Assembly: GCF_041081105.1 (NCBI RefSeq) | Contig: NZ_CP163528.1 | Span: 4,092,001 to 4,156,000 of the forward strand | Direction: 5' to 3' | DNA from: Promicromonospora sp. Populi | GTDB lineage: Bacteria > Actinomycetota > Actinomycetes > Actinomycetales > Cellulomonadaceae | Length of the DNA stretch: 64,000 nucleotides | Shown here: one piece after another, positions 1-7,337 of the stretch | Layout: the number at the start of each line of letters is the position of its first letter | Position numbering within the stretch: the first letter of the stretch is position 1 | Notes under the pieces: model-generated | What the model was told of the DNA's origin: nothing | What the model saw: the letters and a program-made list of their open reading frames with translations, nothing else | The model's database searches: none | Made by a program: the position numbers and the translations under genes

Positions 1-402
1 CCGCAAGATCTGCCGTTGCCGTGCTGCGCGAGCACGCTCGACGGCGGCGCCCTCGGCAAGGCCGCGCTGGACAGCGGCGCTCTTGGCCTCGCGGGCGCGT
101 TCGTCGTCGTTCGCGGCGCGGCGGTTGCACAGCTCGTCGTACGGAAGCCGGTTCTGTGCCAGGTCGGCGCGGACCCGCGCCGAGTGTGCGTCTGCGGCGG
201 CCTCGGCCTCGACGTCGAGCTGACGGCGAGCGGCCTCGATCCCGTCGGCGTGCCCGGCGTCGTAGCCCTCCTTCCAGGCGTCCCGGGTGCCGAGCGTGGT
301 CCCGACGTGCTCGCCGGTCTCGTAGCCGTCCAACCACCCCGCAATGAACTGCGGGTCGTAGGTGCGACCGGTGGCGGTCGGTGCGGCTGTGGTGGTGGTC
401 AT
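1..402 (-). CDS. Hypothetical protein of the integrative element (3' end outside window)
   Basis: The reverse frame is open from an ATG at 402 to the left edge, giving at least 134 residues with the C-terminus missing. The start is supported by a GGAAGGA ribosome site about 8 nt upstream. The N-terminal part has two similar Gly-Tyr blocks (LDGYETG near residues 24-30 and GYDAGHADG near 46-54). The rest is Ala/Arg/Glu-rich and looks helical, with no membrane segment or signal peptide. It is the most distal visible gene of the leftward operon that contains the DNA translocase. I do not recognise the family and assign no function. Confidence 0.6.
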   Translation of the reverse strand, partial: MTTTTAAPTATGRTYDPQFIAGWLDGYETGEHVGTTLGTRDAWKEGYDAGHADGIEAARRQLDVEAEAAADAHSARVRADLAQNRLPYDELCNRRAANDDERAREAKSAAVQRGLAEGAAVERARAARQRQILR

Positions 403-461
403 GGAGTCGTCCTTCCTGTTCAGCGGCCTGTTTTTGGCATGGAGGGGGTAGGGGCACGGCG

Positions 462-611
462 GGTAGCGGTAGCGGCCCGCCGTGGCCTCAGCAGTGCGTG
501 AGGTGGGGGTTTCGGGGTGCGCCCAGGGGTGGCGCTACCCCGCTACTTCGTTGGAATCACGCCATTTCCGGCGGTAGCGGGGCCGCTACCGGTAGCGGGG
601 CCTCCGCTACC
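462..611. repeat. Cluster of GGTAGCGG octamers, direct and inverted
   Basis: Exact copies of GGTAGCGG start at 462, 468 (overlapping), 573 and 591. Inverse copies CCGCTACC are at 583-590 and 604-611, with imperfect copies near 531-546. Copies at 583 and 591 form a perfect inverted repeat. The cluster spans the untranslated gap 403-542 and the Gly/Ser-rich tail of the small membrane protein gene. Short iterated octamers are what TraB-type translocases recognise, so a transfer (clt-like) or replication/partition role is possible. That role is an inference. Confidence 0.6.
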
Positions 612-914
612 GTTCGCCGGGTGCTCGACCAGTGCGGCGGGGGTGGTGGTGGCTACCTCGGCGGGCATCGGCCCAATGGCGATCCGGACCATGAGCGAGA
701 CCAGTGCGGCGGTGAACGCGGTCACGGCGACCACCGCGGCGAGTGAGGCGACCAGCTCCAGCCCGAGGGCCGTGGCGGCGACGGTGAGGGCCATCGTCAC
801 GACGAACACGGCTCCTGTGCGGCGGATGGCGCGCTCGACGGCGGCGATCAGCTCGCGGGCGTCGCGGACCAGGTCGGCGTACTCGGTCGGGCTGAGGTTG
901 TCGTTGCGGTTCAC
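543..914 (-). CDS. Small two-helix membrane protein of the integrative element
   Basis: The 123-residue product has two hydrophobic segments (about 35-55 and 58-78), a charged N-terminus and a Gly/Ser/Pro-rich tail of about 25 residues. The start is GTG at 914, preceded by AGGAGG with 4-5 nt spacing. The tail is encoded by DNA carrying GGTAGCGG repeats, so it may be shaped by DNA-level constraint rather than protein function. It lies downstream of the DUF2637 and translocase genes on the same strand, a position where pSAM2-like elements keep small spread (Spd) membrane proteins. Sequence similarity to a named Spd family cannot be judged here. Confidence 0.6.
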   Translation of the reverse strand: MNRNDNLSPTEYADLVRDARELIAAVERAIRRTGAVFVVTMALTVAATALGLELVASLAAVVAVTAFTAALVSLMVRIAIGPMPAEVATTTPAALVEHPANGSGGPATGSGPATAGNGVIPTK

Positions 915-948
915 GGTTCCTCCTGCGGGTGACGAGGTGTGGTGCGGG

Positions 949-1275
949 TCAGGCGGCGGTGTGCCAGTGCTCGGGCAGTTCCTCCCTGTCGGTGGCGTAG
1001 AGCCGTTCGGCCCACGCGGTCTCGAATGCCTCGACGGTCAGCCGGGGCCGGGCGGCCCAGAACTCGCGCAGCTCCTCCGAGGCGTACGCGGCGGCGAACG
1101 CTCCTCCGGCGAGGAACAGACGCTCCTCACTGACTCCGGCGGCTCGGCCGCGCGGGTTGAGCAGGACACTGTTGGTGGCGTCGTAGGCGGAGGCGATGTG
1201 GGCTTCCAGGTAGTCGCCGTACTCGTACCGCATCGCGGCCCACTCGCGGGCGGCGCGTTGGAAGATGGGCGACAT
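949..1275 (-). CDS. Hypothetical 108-residue protein of the transfer operon
   Basis: The product is a soluble, Ala/Glu-rich small protein without membrane segments. Its ATG at 1275 lies one base beyond the stop of the upstream DUF2637 gene (1277), so translation is probably coupled. It contains several aromatic residues (EWAAMRYEYGDYLEAHIASA near the N-terminus). I do not recognise the family. Its position between the DUF2637 membrane protein and another small membrane protein places it in the conjugation/spread operon. Confidence 0.6.
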   Translation of the reverse strand: MSPIFQRAAREWAAMRYEYGDYLEAHIASAYDATNSVLLNPRGRAAGVSEERLFLAGGAFAAAYASEELREFWAARPRLTVEAFETAWAERLYATDREELPEHWHTAA

Positions 1276-1276
1276 G

Positions 1277-2392
1277 TCACGCCTTGACCACGGCGAGCAT
1301 CGTGGCCGTGTCCGGGGTCCAGTCCGGGATCGGGTCCGGGATGGTGTCCGGGGTGTTGTCTGTGCCGCGCGCCTCGGACAGCAGGCGGCGCGCGGTCCGG
1401 TCGGTCACGTGGTGTCCGGCCTCGGACAGGGCGGACAGGGCGTGGCGGGTGGTCGCGTCCGGGTTGCTGGTCAGCAGGTCGGACACAACTTCCTGCCGGG
1501 CGGCGCGGTCGTCGTCGGACGGTCGCGCCGGGCGGACAGAGCGACGCGGCGCCGGGCGGACAGCAGCCCGGACACGAGGCGTGTCCTGTCCGGCCGCCGG
1601 GGTGGCGGACAGTCCGGCCATGTCCGCCAGCTCTGCCCGGACAGACTCGGCGGCGCGGTCGGTGTAGTCCGGCCCGGACACGGCCGGGGCGGACACGAAC
1701 CCGGCGACGCGGTTGTTGGCCTCGACGTGCAGGCGGGCGACGTCGGTCACGGCGTCCGCGACGGCGCCCAGCGAGTCCAGCCACTCGACGGTCCGGGTCC
1801 GCATCTGGGCGGGCGGTACCGACTTGAGCGCGACGGCACGGGCCTGACGGCGCCGGGCCTCGGCCTTGGCGATGGCGCGTCGGGCGGCGGGGGTGCCGTC
1901 GTCGGCGGCGTGTGCCCGGACAGCGTCCTCGGTGGTCAGGAACAGTGCGTGCATCCGCATGGACTGCCGCATCCCGGACCAGGACGCACCGGACGCGAGG
2001 TGGCGGTCACCGATCAGGGCGAGGTGCCACATCAGGGCGGCCAGCAGGGGCACGATGAACCGGAACGCGACCGCGCCGGCCGGGTGGCCCATGTAGACCT
2101 CGTGGATCGCGGCGAACACCCCGGAGGCGGACGAGAGGATCCAGGTCAGGGCGAGCAGCGTCCCGCCGGGCCGGTTGTCCCGGGCCGCCTCACGCGCCAG
2201 CAGCGCGACCGTGACGAGCGAGAGCTCGAACACGCCAGCCGTGGTGTACGCGGTGACGGGGTCCATGCCCAGGACGTCGACGCCGAACCCGACCATCGCG
2301 AGGTAGGCGGACACAGTGCTGATCAGGGCGACGGAGACGGCGCCGCCCAGGACCAGGCGGCGCGAGCCGCTGGGTGTGGTGTGGGTGCTCAT
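1277..2392 (-). CDS. DUF2637-type membrane protein of an actinomycete integrative element
   Basis: The 371-residue protein starts at ATG 2392, preceded by AAGGAGG inside the end of the translocase gene. About four membrane segments fall in the first 125 residues (near 13-35, 48-66, 79-96 and 108-125). A long soluble tail ends with a helical domain that looks like a helix-turn-helix (LTSNPDATTRHALSALSEA near 318-336). This layout matches DUF2637 proteins, which sit beside traB-like genes in AICEs and are thought to help intramycelial spread or the transfer channel. The tail-coding DNA (1309-1695) is packed with CGGACA repeats in both orientations and two codon phases, which protein sequence alone does not explain. 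Confidence 0.75.
   Translation of the reverse strand: MSTHTTPSGSRRLVLGGAVSVALISTVSAYLAMVGFGVDVLGMDPVTAYTTAGVFELSLVTVALLAREAARDNRPGGTLLALTWILSSASGVFAAIHEVYMGHPAGAVAFRFIVPLLAALMWHLALIGDRHLASGASWSGMRQSMRMHALFLTTEDAVRAHAADDGTPAARRAIAKAEARRRQARAVALKSVPPAQMRTRTVEWLDSLGAVADAVTDVARLHVEANNRVAGFVSAPAVSGPDYTDRAAESVRAELADMAGLSATPAAGQDTPRVRAAVRPAPRRSVRPARPSDDDRAARQEVVSDLLTSNPDATTRHALSALSEAGHHVTDRTARRLLSEARGTDNTPDTIPDPIPDWTPDTATMLAVVKA
1309..1695. repeat. Dense cluster of CGGACA/TGTCCG hexamers inside a coding region
   Basis: Sixteen exact CGGACA or TGTCCG hexamers occur in 387 bp. CGGACA starts at 1375, 1423, 1432, 1480, 1533, 1557, 1569, 1606, 1638, 1675 and 1690. TGTCCG starts at 1309, 1345, 1413, 1587 and 1621. 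Two further copies lie at 1917 and 2308. At this base composition well under one copy would be expected in such a stretch. The copies fall in two codon phases of the overlapping gene, which points to selection on DNA. A TraB/FtsK recognition array next to the translocase gene is the favoured explanation (inference). Confidence 0.75.
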
Positions 2393-2394
2393 GG

Positions 2395-4641
2395 TCAGTC
2401 CTCCTTGGACTCGTCGGTGAGGGTGGTGAAGTCGGGCAGCTCGTCCGACAGAACGGCGATGACCTCGTCGCGGACCAGGCCCTTGCGGACGGTGTTCGCT
2501 CCGGCGCCGCGCTTGACGTTCTTGGCGGCCACGCCGTGGCGCTTGGCGGCGGCGTTGACCTGCGCGGCGTCCCAACCCGCGTAGAGGGCGGGCTTGGACT
2601 CGGCCAGGCGGGCGGCGAGTTCGTCGGACCAGACCTTGCCCGTGGGCCACTCCGGGTCGTTCTCAGGCCACACCGCGAGCAGGTGGTCCAGGATCGTGGA
2701 GTGGTCCAGGTCGGCGGGCTCCTCGCCTGCGGCCATGCCGGTCAGGCGTCCCTGGGCCTCGCGGATCGCACGGGCGCGGTCCGCGATGGTCTCGGCCATC
2801 GGGGCATCGATGTAGGCGCTGCGCACGATGATCGGGTCGTCGCCCTCACCGACCAGGTAGGCCACCCCACGGTCCTTGCGCGAGAACGTGGTAGCCGAGA
2901 AACCGGCCCCGTACGACCCCGGGCCGAGGATCATGTTGTTCACCGCGGCGTCCATGACCTTCAGCGCCAGGCGCAGCCCGGCGTTGGACGACACGGACTT
3001 GGGGATCGACTTGTCGTCGGGCCGCTGGGTGGCGTGCCAGACCATGATTCCGGCGGCCGGGCCACGCCGGACCAGGTCCTCGAAGATGGCCCGCAGCTCC
3101 TTGCCGTACTGCGGGTGCTCGTACATGACCTGGGTCTCGTCGTAGGCGGCCATGATCGGGTGCAGACTCAGCGACTTGTCCGAGGCCAGCTCGTCGGTCA
3201 CCTTCCCCTCCGGGCACCGGGGGTCGCCCGCGAGGGTGGTCCGGATGACCTTGTAGCGGCGCATCATCTCCTTCTGCATCGCCTTGGCGTCGGCCAGCAG
3301 AGCGGCCATGTCCTCGGGGTCATCGCCGGAGCGGTAGTAGTGCGCGACCTTGGCCAGCGGTGCCAGGTCCGCGCCGCCGCGTAGGTCGTGCGCGTGGATC
3401 TCCACACGCGGGTCCAGGGCAGCGGCGAGCAGCAGCAGGCGCAGCGTGAACGTCTTGCCCATGCGCGGAATCGAGCCGATGATGCCCGCGACGTACATGA
3501 GCGTGGCCTCGACGACCTGCCCGCGCGGGTCCACCCCGAGGGGGATCGGGTTGAACAGGTTCGCGGTGCCCTTCTTCGCCAGGGGCCACTCAGCAGGCTT
3601 GGACTCGCTCAGCGATCGGTCCGCGACGTACAGGATCAGGCGGCCCTCGTGGACGTCCGGGTCGCCCTCGGGCCACACGCACCCGATCGGGCGGCGCAGG
3701 CCCGAGGCGAGCTGCGAACGCCGCTCCGTGACCTGCGCGGCAGTCGCGCCGGGCGGCAGATCGATATCGGCACGGAACCCGGCGCCGTCGCGCACGATCG
3801 ACAGGAACCGGATGGCCTTGTCGTCCTGCCGCACTCCCTGGTTGACCGACCCCAGGCGCAGCGCCAGCAGCGCCTCCTTGATCAGGTCACCGGTCAGCGG
3901 CGGGATCTTCGCCGACGACGTCGCGTTGCCCGCGATCTTGGCCTCACGGTTACGGCCGACGACGCCCAGCACCCCGAGCGCCACGGCGGCGGTTGCGGCC
4001 TGCCAGATCGGGTCGGCAGCCACGGCGACACCAGCGACGGCGGCCGACGCCGCAGCGAGGCCGAACACGGCCAGGGCACCACGACGGCGAGCCTGCGAGC
4101 GGGCCTCGGCGCGCACCTTGAGGAACGCGGCCGGGTCGGACTTGGTCGAGACCAGCAGCGCCCGGCGCACCTCGACGTTCTCCGAGTCGGCCGCCCACCG
4201 CCACACGGCGGAGGTGATCCGGCCCGCGCCGATCGGTGCACGACCGGCCAGGCGGAGCGCGTACAGCGGCAAACGGACGCCGTGATAGGCGCACACGTGG
4301 GTGGAGAAGCCCACGGCCCATCGGGCGGTGGCCAGGAACGCCTCACGCGACTTGAGCCAGTCCGGCAGCACCGCGCGCCGGTCGGCCGGACGCTGCTCGA
4401 TCACCCGGGGTGCCTTGGGGGCAGGCGCCGTCTCGGGCTCGGTCGGGGCGTCGATCACCTCGCCCGTCAGCACGTTGTCCTCGTCGAGCTCGGCGCCGTC
4501 CGGCTCGACCATGGCTGTGCCCTGGTCCAGCCCGTAGGCCTCGACCTCGCGACCGGGGCCGTAGACCATGGCCGACAGCGTGGCGTCGTCGGGCAGCCCG
4601 TCATCCGGGGTGCCGGGCATGGACTCGTTCGGGGTCGTCAT
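2395..4641 (-). CDS. FtsK/SpoIIIE-type DNA translocase (TraB/TraSA-like) of an integrative conjugative element
   Basis: The 748-residue protein starts at ATG 4641, whose ATGA overlaps the stop of the upstream small membrane gene. An acidic N-terminus is followed by two adjacent hydrophobic segments near residues 187-230, then an FtsK-like motor domain. Walker A is GSIPRMGKT with Lys396, the proline-containing variant typical of mobile-element FtsK/Tra proteins. Walker B ends in Asp501-Glu502 (MAAYDET). In pSAM2-like elements this single hexameric motor moves double-stranded DNA between mycelial compartments after binding short repeats. The neighbours (DUF2637 protein, small membrane proteins, GntR repressor, tRNA att site) support this role over chromosomal FtsK, which is longer and carries a gamma domain. 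Confidence 0.88.
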   Translation of the reverse strand: MTTPNESMPGTPDDGLPDDATLSAMVYGPGREVEAYGLDQGTAMVEPDGAELDEDNVLTGEVIDAPTEPETAPAPKAPRVIEQRPADRRAVLPDWLKSREAFLATARWAVGFSTHVCAYHGVRLPLYALRLAGRAPIGAGRITSAVWRWAADSENVEVRRALLVSTKSDPAAFLKVRAEARSQARRRGALAVFGLAAASAAVAGVAVAADPIWQAATAAVALGVLGVVGRNREAKIAGNATSSAKIPPLTGDLIKEALLALRLGSVNQGVRQDDKAIRFLSIVRDGAGFRADIDLPPGATAAQVTERRSQLASGLRRPIGCVWPEGDPDVHEGRLILYVADRSLSESKPAEWPLAKKGTANLFNPIPLGVDPRGQVVEATLMYVAGIIGSIPRMGKTFTLRLLLLAAALDPRVEIHAHDLRGGADLAPLAKVAHYYRSGDDPEDMAALLADAKAMQKEMMRRYKVIRTTLAGDPRCPEGKVTDELASDKSLSLHPIMAAYDETQVMYEHPQYGKELRAIFEDLVRRGPAAGIMVWHATQRPDDKSIPKSVSSNAGLRLALKVMDAAVNNMILGPGSYGAGFSATTFSRKDRGVAYLVGEGDDPIIVRSAYIDAPMAETIADRARAIREAQGRLTGMAAGEEPADLDHSTILDHLLAVWPENDPEWPTGKVWSDELAARLAESKPALYAGWDAAQVNAAAKRHGVAAKNVKRGAGANTVRKGLVRDEVIAVLSDELPDFTTLTDESKED

Positions 4642-4832
4642 GCGAACAGACCCCCGAGCCAGGTGGTCAGGTTCGTGACCATGGCGACGGCCCAGCCGCC
4701 GAAGATGGTCCCGCCCAGCAGCATGCCGGTGATGACGTGGATGACATCGGTGATGCCGGAGCGCACCTTGCCCTTGATGAAGCAGAGGCTCAGGCAGACG
4801 AACAGAAGCGTGGAGGCGGCGAGAATAGTCAT
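4638..4832 (-). CDS. Small membrane protein upstream of the translocase
   Basis: The 64-residue product has two hydrophobic helices (about 2-19 and 29-53) joined by a short basic loop (KGKVRSG). The ATG at 4832 has a GAGAGGAA ribosome site. Its stop overlaps the translocase start (ATGA at 4638-4641), so the two are probably made together. Placement and size resemble the small Spd-type or translocase-accessory membrane proteins of conjugative elements. A direct partner role with the motor is an inference from coupling only. Confidence 0.65.
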   Translation of the reverse strand: MTILAASTLLFVCLSLCFIKGKVRSGITDVIHVITGMLLGGTIFGGWAVAMVTNLTTWLGGLFA

Positions 4833-4843
4833 GTCGGTTCCTC

Positions 4844-5170
4844 TCAGGCAGTGCGGGTGGCAGGACGGATGACGACCCGGCGGGCCGTGGACAGCGGGTC
4901 ACCCGGCGCGAACACCGGGGCCGTAGACGCGGTGCGGTTAGTGCTGGTCTCCACAGCCGTTCGCATGGCGACGTTCAGCGCCAGCACCGCGCGGCGGTGA
5001 GCCCTGATCGCGACCTCGTCGGACGACATCGCCAGGCGGCACTCGGCGTCCACCACGGCGACCTCAGCGGAGATGACCGGTTCCTCGGCGGCGATGGCCG
5101 CGAGGTCGGTGAACGACGGCTCGACGTCGGAGACGTCAAGGGCGGTGTAGGTCTGGTTCAGCGAGCCCAT
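4844..5170 (-). CDS. Hypothetical soluble protein of the transfer operon
   Basis: The product has 108 residues. The ATG at 5170 overlaps the 3' end of the preceding 27-codon gene (stop at 5158-5160). The middle part is helical and Ala-rich (about 35-75); the tail is Ser/Thr/Arg-rich. There is no membrane segment, signal peptide or recognised motif. It is transcribed with the translocase. Confidence 0.55.
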   Translation of the reverse strand: MGSLNQTYTALDVSDVEPSFTDLAAIAAEEPVISAEVAVVDAECRLAMSSDEVAIRAHRRAVLALNVAMRTAVETSTNRTASTAPVFAPGDPLSTARRVVIRPATRTA

Positions 5171-5241
5171 GCGATCACCGCCCAGCCGAGCAGGACCGCC
5201 GCGAGAACGGCGTACAGGACGACGAGAGCGGCCGGGATCAT
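5158..5241 (-). CDS. 27-residue single-helix membrane peptide in the transfer operon
   Basis: An ATG at 5239-5241 shares the ATGA overlap with the stop of the upstream 84-codon gene. The frame runs 27 codons to TGA at 5158-5160. The peptide begins MIPAALVVLYAVLAAVLLG and is almost entirely one hydrophobic helix ending in a Trp-Ala-Arg tail. It overlaps the next gene by 13 nt. The overlap at both ends and the membrane character suggest a real small protein, missed easily because of its length. Function is unknown. Confidence 0.55.
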   Translation of the reverse strand: MIPAALVVLYAVLAAVLLGWAVIAWAR

Positions 5242-5492
5242 CGGTTGCCCCCGGTGCTCTCGTCGTCCTGCTCAGCGGCGCGGGCCGCGTTGTATGCCGT
5301 GCGCATGGTGGTCTTCAGTTCCTCGGCACGGGCCGACATCTCCAGCGCCTCGCGGCCGACCTCGGCGGTGCCGTCGTCCTCACGGCCGTGACCGTGAGTG
5401 ATCAGGGTCCGGGCGGCCGCACCCAGTGCGTGAGCGGCCTCGAACAAGTACTGACGCGCTGACTCCAGCGCCCCGGTGCGGTACCTCGACAT
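5238..5492 (-). CDS. Hypothetical 84-residue protein, first gene of the transfer operon
   Basis: This is the promoter-proximal gene of the leftward operon. Its ATG at 5492 follows a GAGAGGTGAG ribosome site. The protein is soluble, with a helical N-terminal half (SARQYLFEAAHALGAAARTL, residues 10-29) and a charged tail. The upstream 20-60 bp carry the GntR operator copies, so the whole operon is likely under that repressor. I do not recognise the family. Confidence 0.6.
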   Translation of the reverse strand: MSRYRTGALESARQYLFEAAHALGAAARTLITHGHGREDDGTAEVGREALEMSARAEELKTTMRTAYNAARAAEQDDESTGGNR

Positions 5493-5512
5493 GTCTCACC
5501 TCTCGATTGGGC

Positions 5513-5569
5513 TAGGCTGGCTAGCCATTTGATCCAACGAGTGGAGACTTGCATAGGCTGGCTAGCCAT
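5513..5569. promoter_or_regulatory. Two identical 16-bp operator copies between divergent genes
   Basis: The sequence TAGGCTGGCTAGCCAT occurs exactly at 5513-5528 and again at 5554-5569, 41 bp apart (about four helical turns). Each contains the palindrome TGGCTAGCCA. The first copy lies just upstream of the leftward transfer operon; the second overlaps the -10 and start region of the GntR gene. This fits an autoregulated GntR (KorSA-like) repressor that also silences transfer. Confidence 0.75.
5529..5557 (+). promoter_or_regulatory. Probable promoter of the GntR-HAD operon
   Basis: TTGATC at 5529-5534 and CATAGG at 5552-5557 are separated by 17 bp. The second operator copy overlaps the -10 box. 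A transcript starting about 5564-5568 could also be read leaderless from ATG 5568, in frame with the main start at 5628. Confidence 0.4.
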
Positions 5570-5627
5570 GTCAACCCAAACCCGAAAGTTGGCTGACTTG
5601 GCTGTCCAAGCAGGTACCGTGGAGCAC

Positions 5628-6476
5628 ATGAGCCTTCTCGACCCTGACGACCCGCGTCCGCCCTACCAGCAAGTCGCGGCGGCACTCCGCGCCGCGATCC
5701 TCACGCGCACCATCGCGCCAGGCGACAAACTGCCGTCCCAGAAAGAACTGGGAGAGCGCTACGGCGTAGCGCGTATGACCGTTCAGCAGGCACTACGCAT
5801 CCTCAAAGACGACGGGCTCGTGACGTCCCGGCAGGGGAGTGGGATGTACGCACGCGAGCGGACCGAGCGACCCGTTGGGCTCCGCCCACATCTCGAAAAG
5901 GCCTTCGAAGAGGACGACGTCCGGATCGACTTCGTGGGCTACACCGCCGAGACACTCCACGGTGCAATCGCGGAGCCGCTCGACAAGATCCGGACAGGCC
6001 GCCTCACGCCCAAGTCGATCCATCTGCGGCTCCTGGTGTCGGACATGACCGCGCGGCTGGCGCTGCCAGCCGCGACGAGTGGAGACGACGACGAGAGCGC
6101 CCGAACCCGACAGCGCATGGCAGATATCGGCGCACGGCACATCAGCGCCGTCAGAGACTCAGTGCTCGAACTCGCAGACCTCGAACTCGTCCCCACAGTC
6201 ACGGTCGAGACCCGATCGTTCGGCTCCGCGCCGGTCTTCAAGGCGTACGTCATCAACGGCGATGTCGCCTTCTTCGGCTTCTACCCAGTGGTCACACACG
6301 ACGTCAGGGTCAACGGCGAAAAGGTCAGCATCTTCGACCCGATGGGCAAAGACGCCGTCCTCTTCCACTACACCGACGACGGCGACCCGGAGTCGATCGA
6401 GTCAACGTTCGTCGTGCAGGTCCGCGAGTGGTTCGACAGCGTCTGGAACAGCGTGGCGACAGAGGTGACTCAATGA
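5628..6476 (+). CDS. GntR-family transcriptional repressor of the integrative element
   Basis: The 282-residue protein has an N-terminal GntR winged helix (about residues 8-75). Recognisable pieces are LDPDDPRPPYQQVAAALR, GDKLPSQKELGERYGVARM and a wing with SRQGSGMY. A roughly 200-residue C-terminal domain follows, of the type found only with this AICE-associated family. The ATG at 5628 matches the family's usual beginning; an in-frame ATG at 5568 inside operator 2 would add 20 residues. It is expected to repress the divergent translocase operon and itself through the duplicated 16-bp operator. It is coupled to a HAD hydrolase by an ATGA overlap, a pairing often seen in actinomycete elements. 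Confidence 0.8.
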   Translation: MSLLDPDDPRPPYQQVAAALRAAILTRTIAPGDKLPSQKELGERYGVARMTVQQALRILKDDGLVTSRQGSGMYARERTERPVGLRPHLEKAFEEDDVRIDFVGYTAETLHGAIAEPLDKIRTGRLTPKSIHLRLLVSDMTARLALPAATSGDDDESARTRQRMADIGARHISAVRDSVLELADLELVPTVTVETRSFGSAPVFKAYVINGDVAFFGFYPVVTHDVRVNGEKVSIFDPMGKDAVLFHYTDDGDPESIESTFVVQVREWFDSVWNSVATEVTQ

Positions 6477-7156
6477 CCGATGCCGCACAGCTCCTCAACG
6501 AGGCGGCCGCCGTACTCCTCGACTTCGACGGCCCAGTCACACCGCTCATGCCCGCGCCGGCCAACATGCACGCCGCCGACGCGGCCCGACAGGCGCTCAC
6601 CGCCCACGGCGCCGTCCTGCCCGGCGACATCGCGGTGACGTCGGACCACCTCGCTGTCATCCGCTGGGCCGGGACGCACGGACCAGAAGCCCTCGCCGAC
6701 GTCGAGAACGCATGTACAGCCGCAGAGATCGACTCCGCCCGGACCTGCACACCCACGCCCGGTGCGCACGAGCTCCTAGCCGCTCTCCACGCCACTGGAA
6801 CGCCGGTCGTCATCGTTAGCAACAACGCCGCAGAACCGATCCACGCCTACCTCGAACGCCATGGCCTGACGGCGTACGTGCGCGACGTCGTCGGGCGCCC
6901 ATACCTCCGCCCGGACCTCATGAAACCTGACCCGCACACCGTGCACCGCGCACTGACCATTGCGGAGGCCAGCGCGCGGCGCGCGGTCCTCATAGGTGAC
7001 TCTGTGTCCGATATCGAGGTGGCCAGGGCAGCAGGCGTCCGCTCTATCGGATACGCCAAGACGCAGCAACGGGGAGCGGAGTTGCGCGAGGCTGGCGCGG
7101 ACGCCGTTACGGACAACATGGCCAGTCTCACCAGCGAGAGCGGGTCACGTCGCTGA
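6473..7156 (+). CDS. HAD-superfamily hydrolase paired with the GntR regulator
   Basis: The 227-residue product carries all HAD motifs. Motif I is DFDG with Asp17 and Asp19, motif II is VIVSNN, the motif III Lys lies in MKPDPH, and motif IV is GDSVSDIEVARAAG with Asp176 and Asp180. It is therefore a likely phosphatase or phosphoglycolate-type hydrolase in the cytoplasm. The ATG overlaps the GntR stop (ATGA at 6473-6476). Substrate is unknown; the conserved pairing suggests it makes or removes a small-molecule signal for the regulator, which is speculation. Confidence 0.8.
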   Translation: MTDAAQLLNEAAAVLLDFDGPVTPLMPAPANMHAADAARQALTAHGAVLPGDIAVTSDHLAVIRWAGTHGPEALADVENACTAAEIDSARTCTPTPGAHELLAALHATGTPVVIVSNNAAEPIHAYLERHGLTAYVRDVVGRPYLRPDLMKPDPHTVHRALTIAEASARRAVLIGDSVSDIEVARAAGVRSIGYAKTQQRGAELREAGADAVTDNMASLTSESGSRR

Positions 7157-7337
7157 GCCGGTTGGACCCGCCATTGATCCCCAGTGGCGCACCCGAAACC
7201 GCCACGGCAACCCCCATCACGCCGACGTGGGGCCTCTTTCATGCTCTGGCATGGACTCGCGGGTGAACATGGGTGCTTCTGGGGTGATTGTCATGGCGCA
7301 TCCTGGGTGAATGGCTGTTGCCGAGTAGGCTCTGTGC

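Noticed and set aside
7157..7337. Possible terminator or small RNA between the HAD and NYN genes
   Set aside because: Only a 5-bp CCCCA/TGGGG stem is present and no promoter pair is evident; nothing can be supported.
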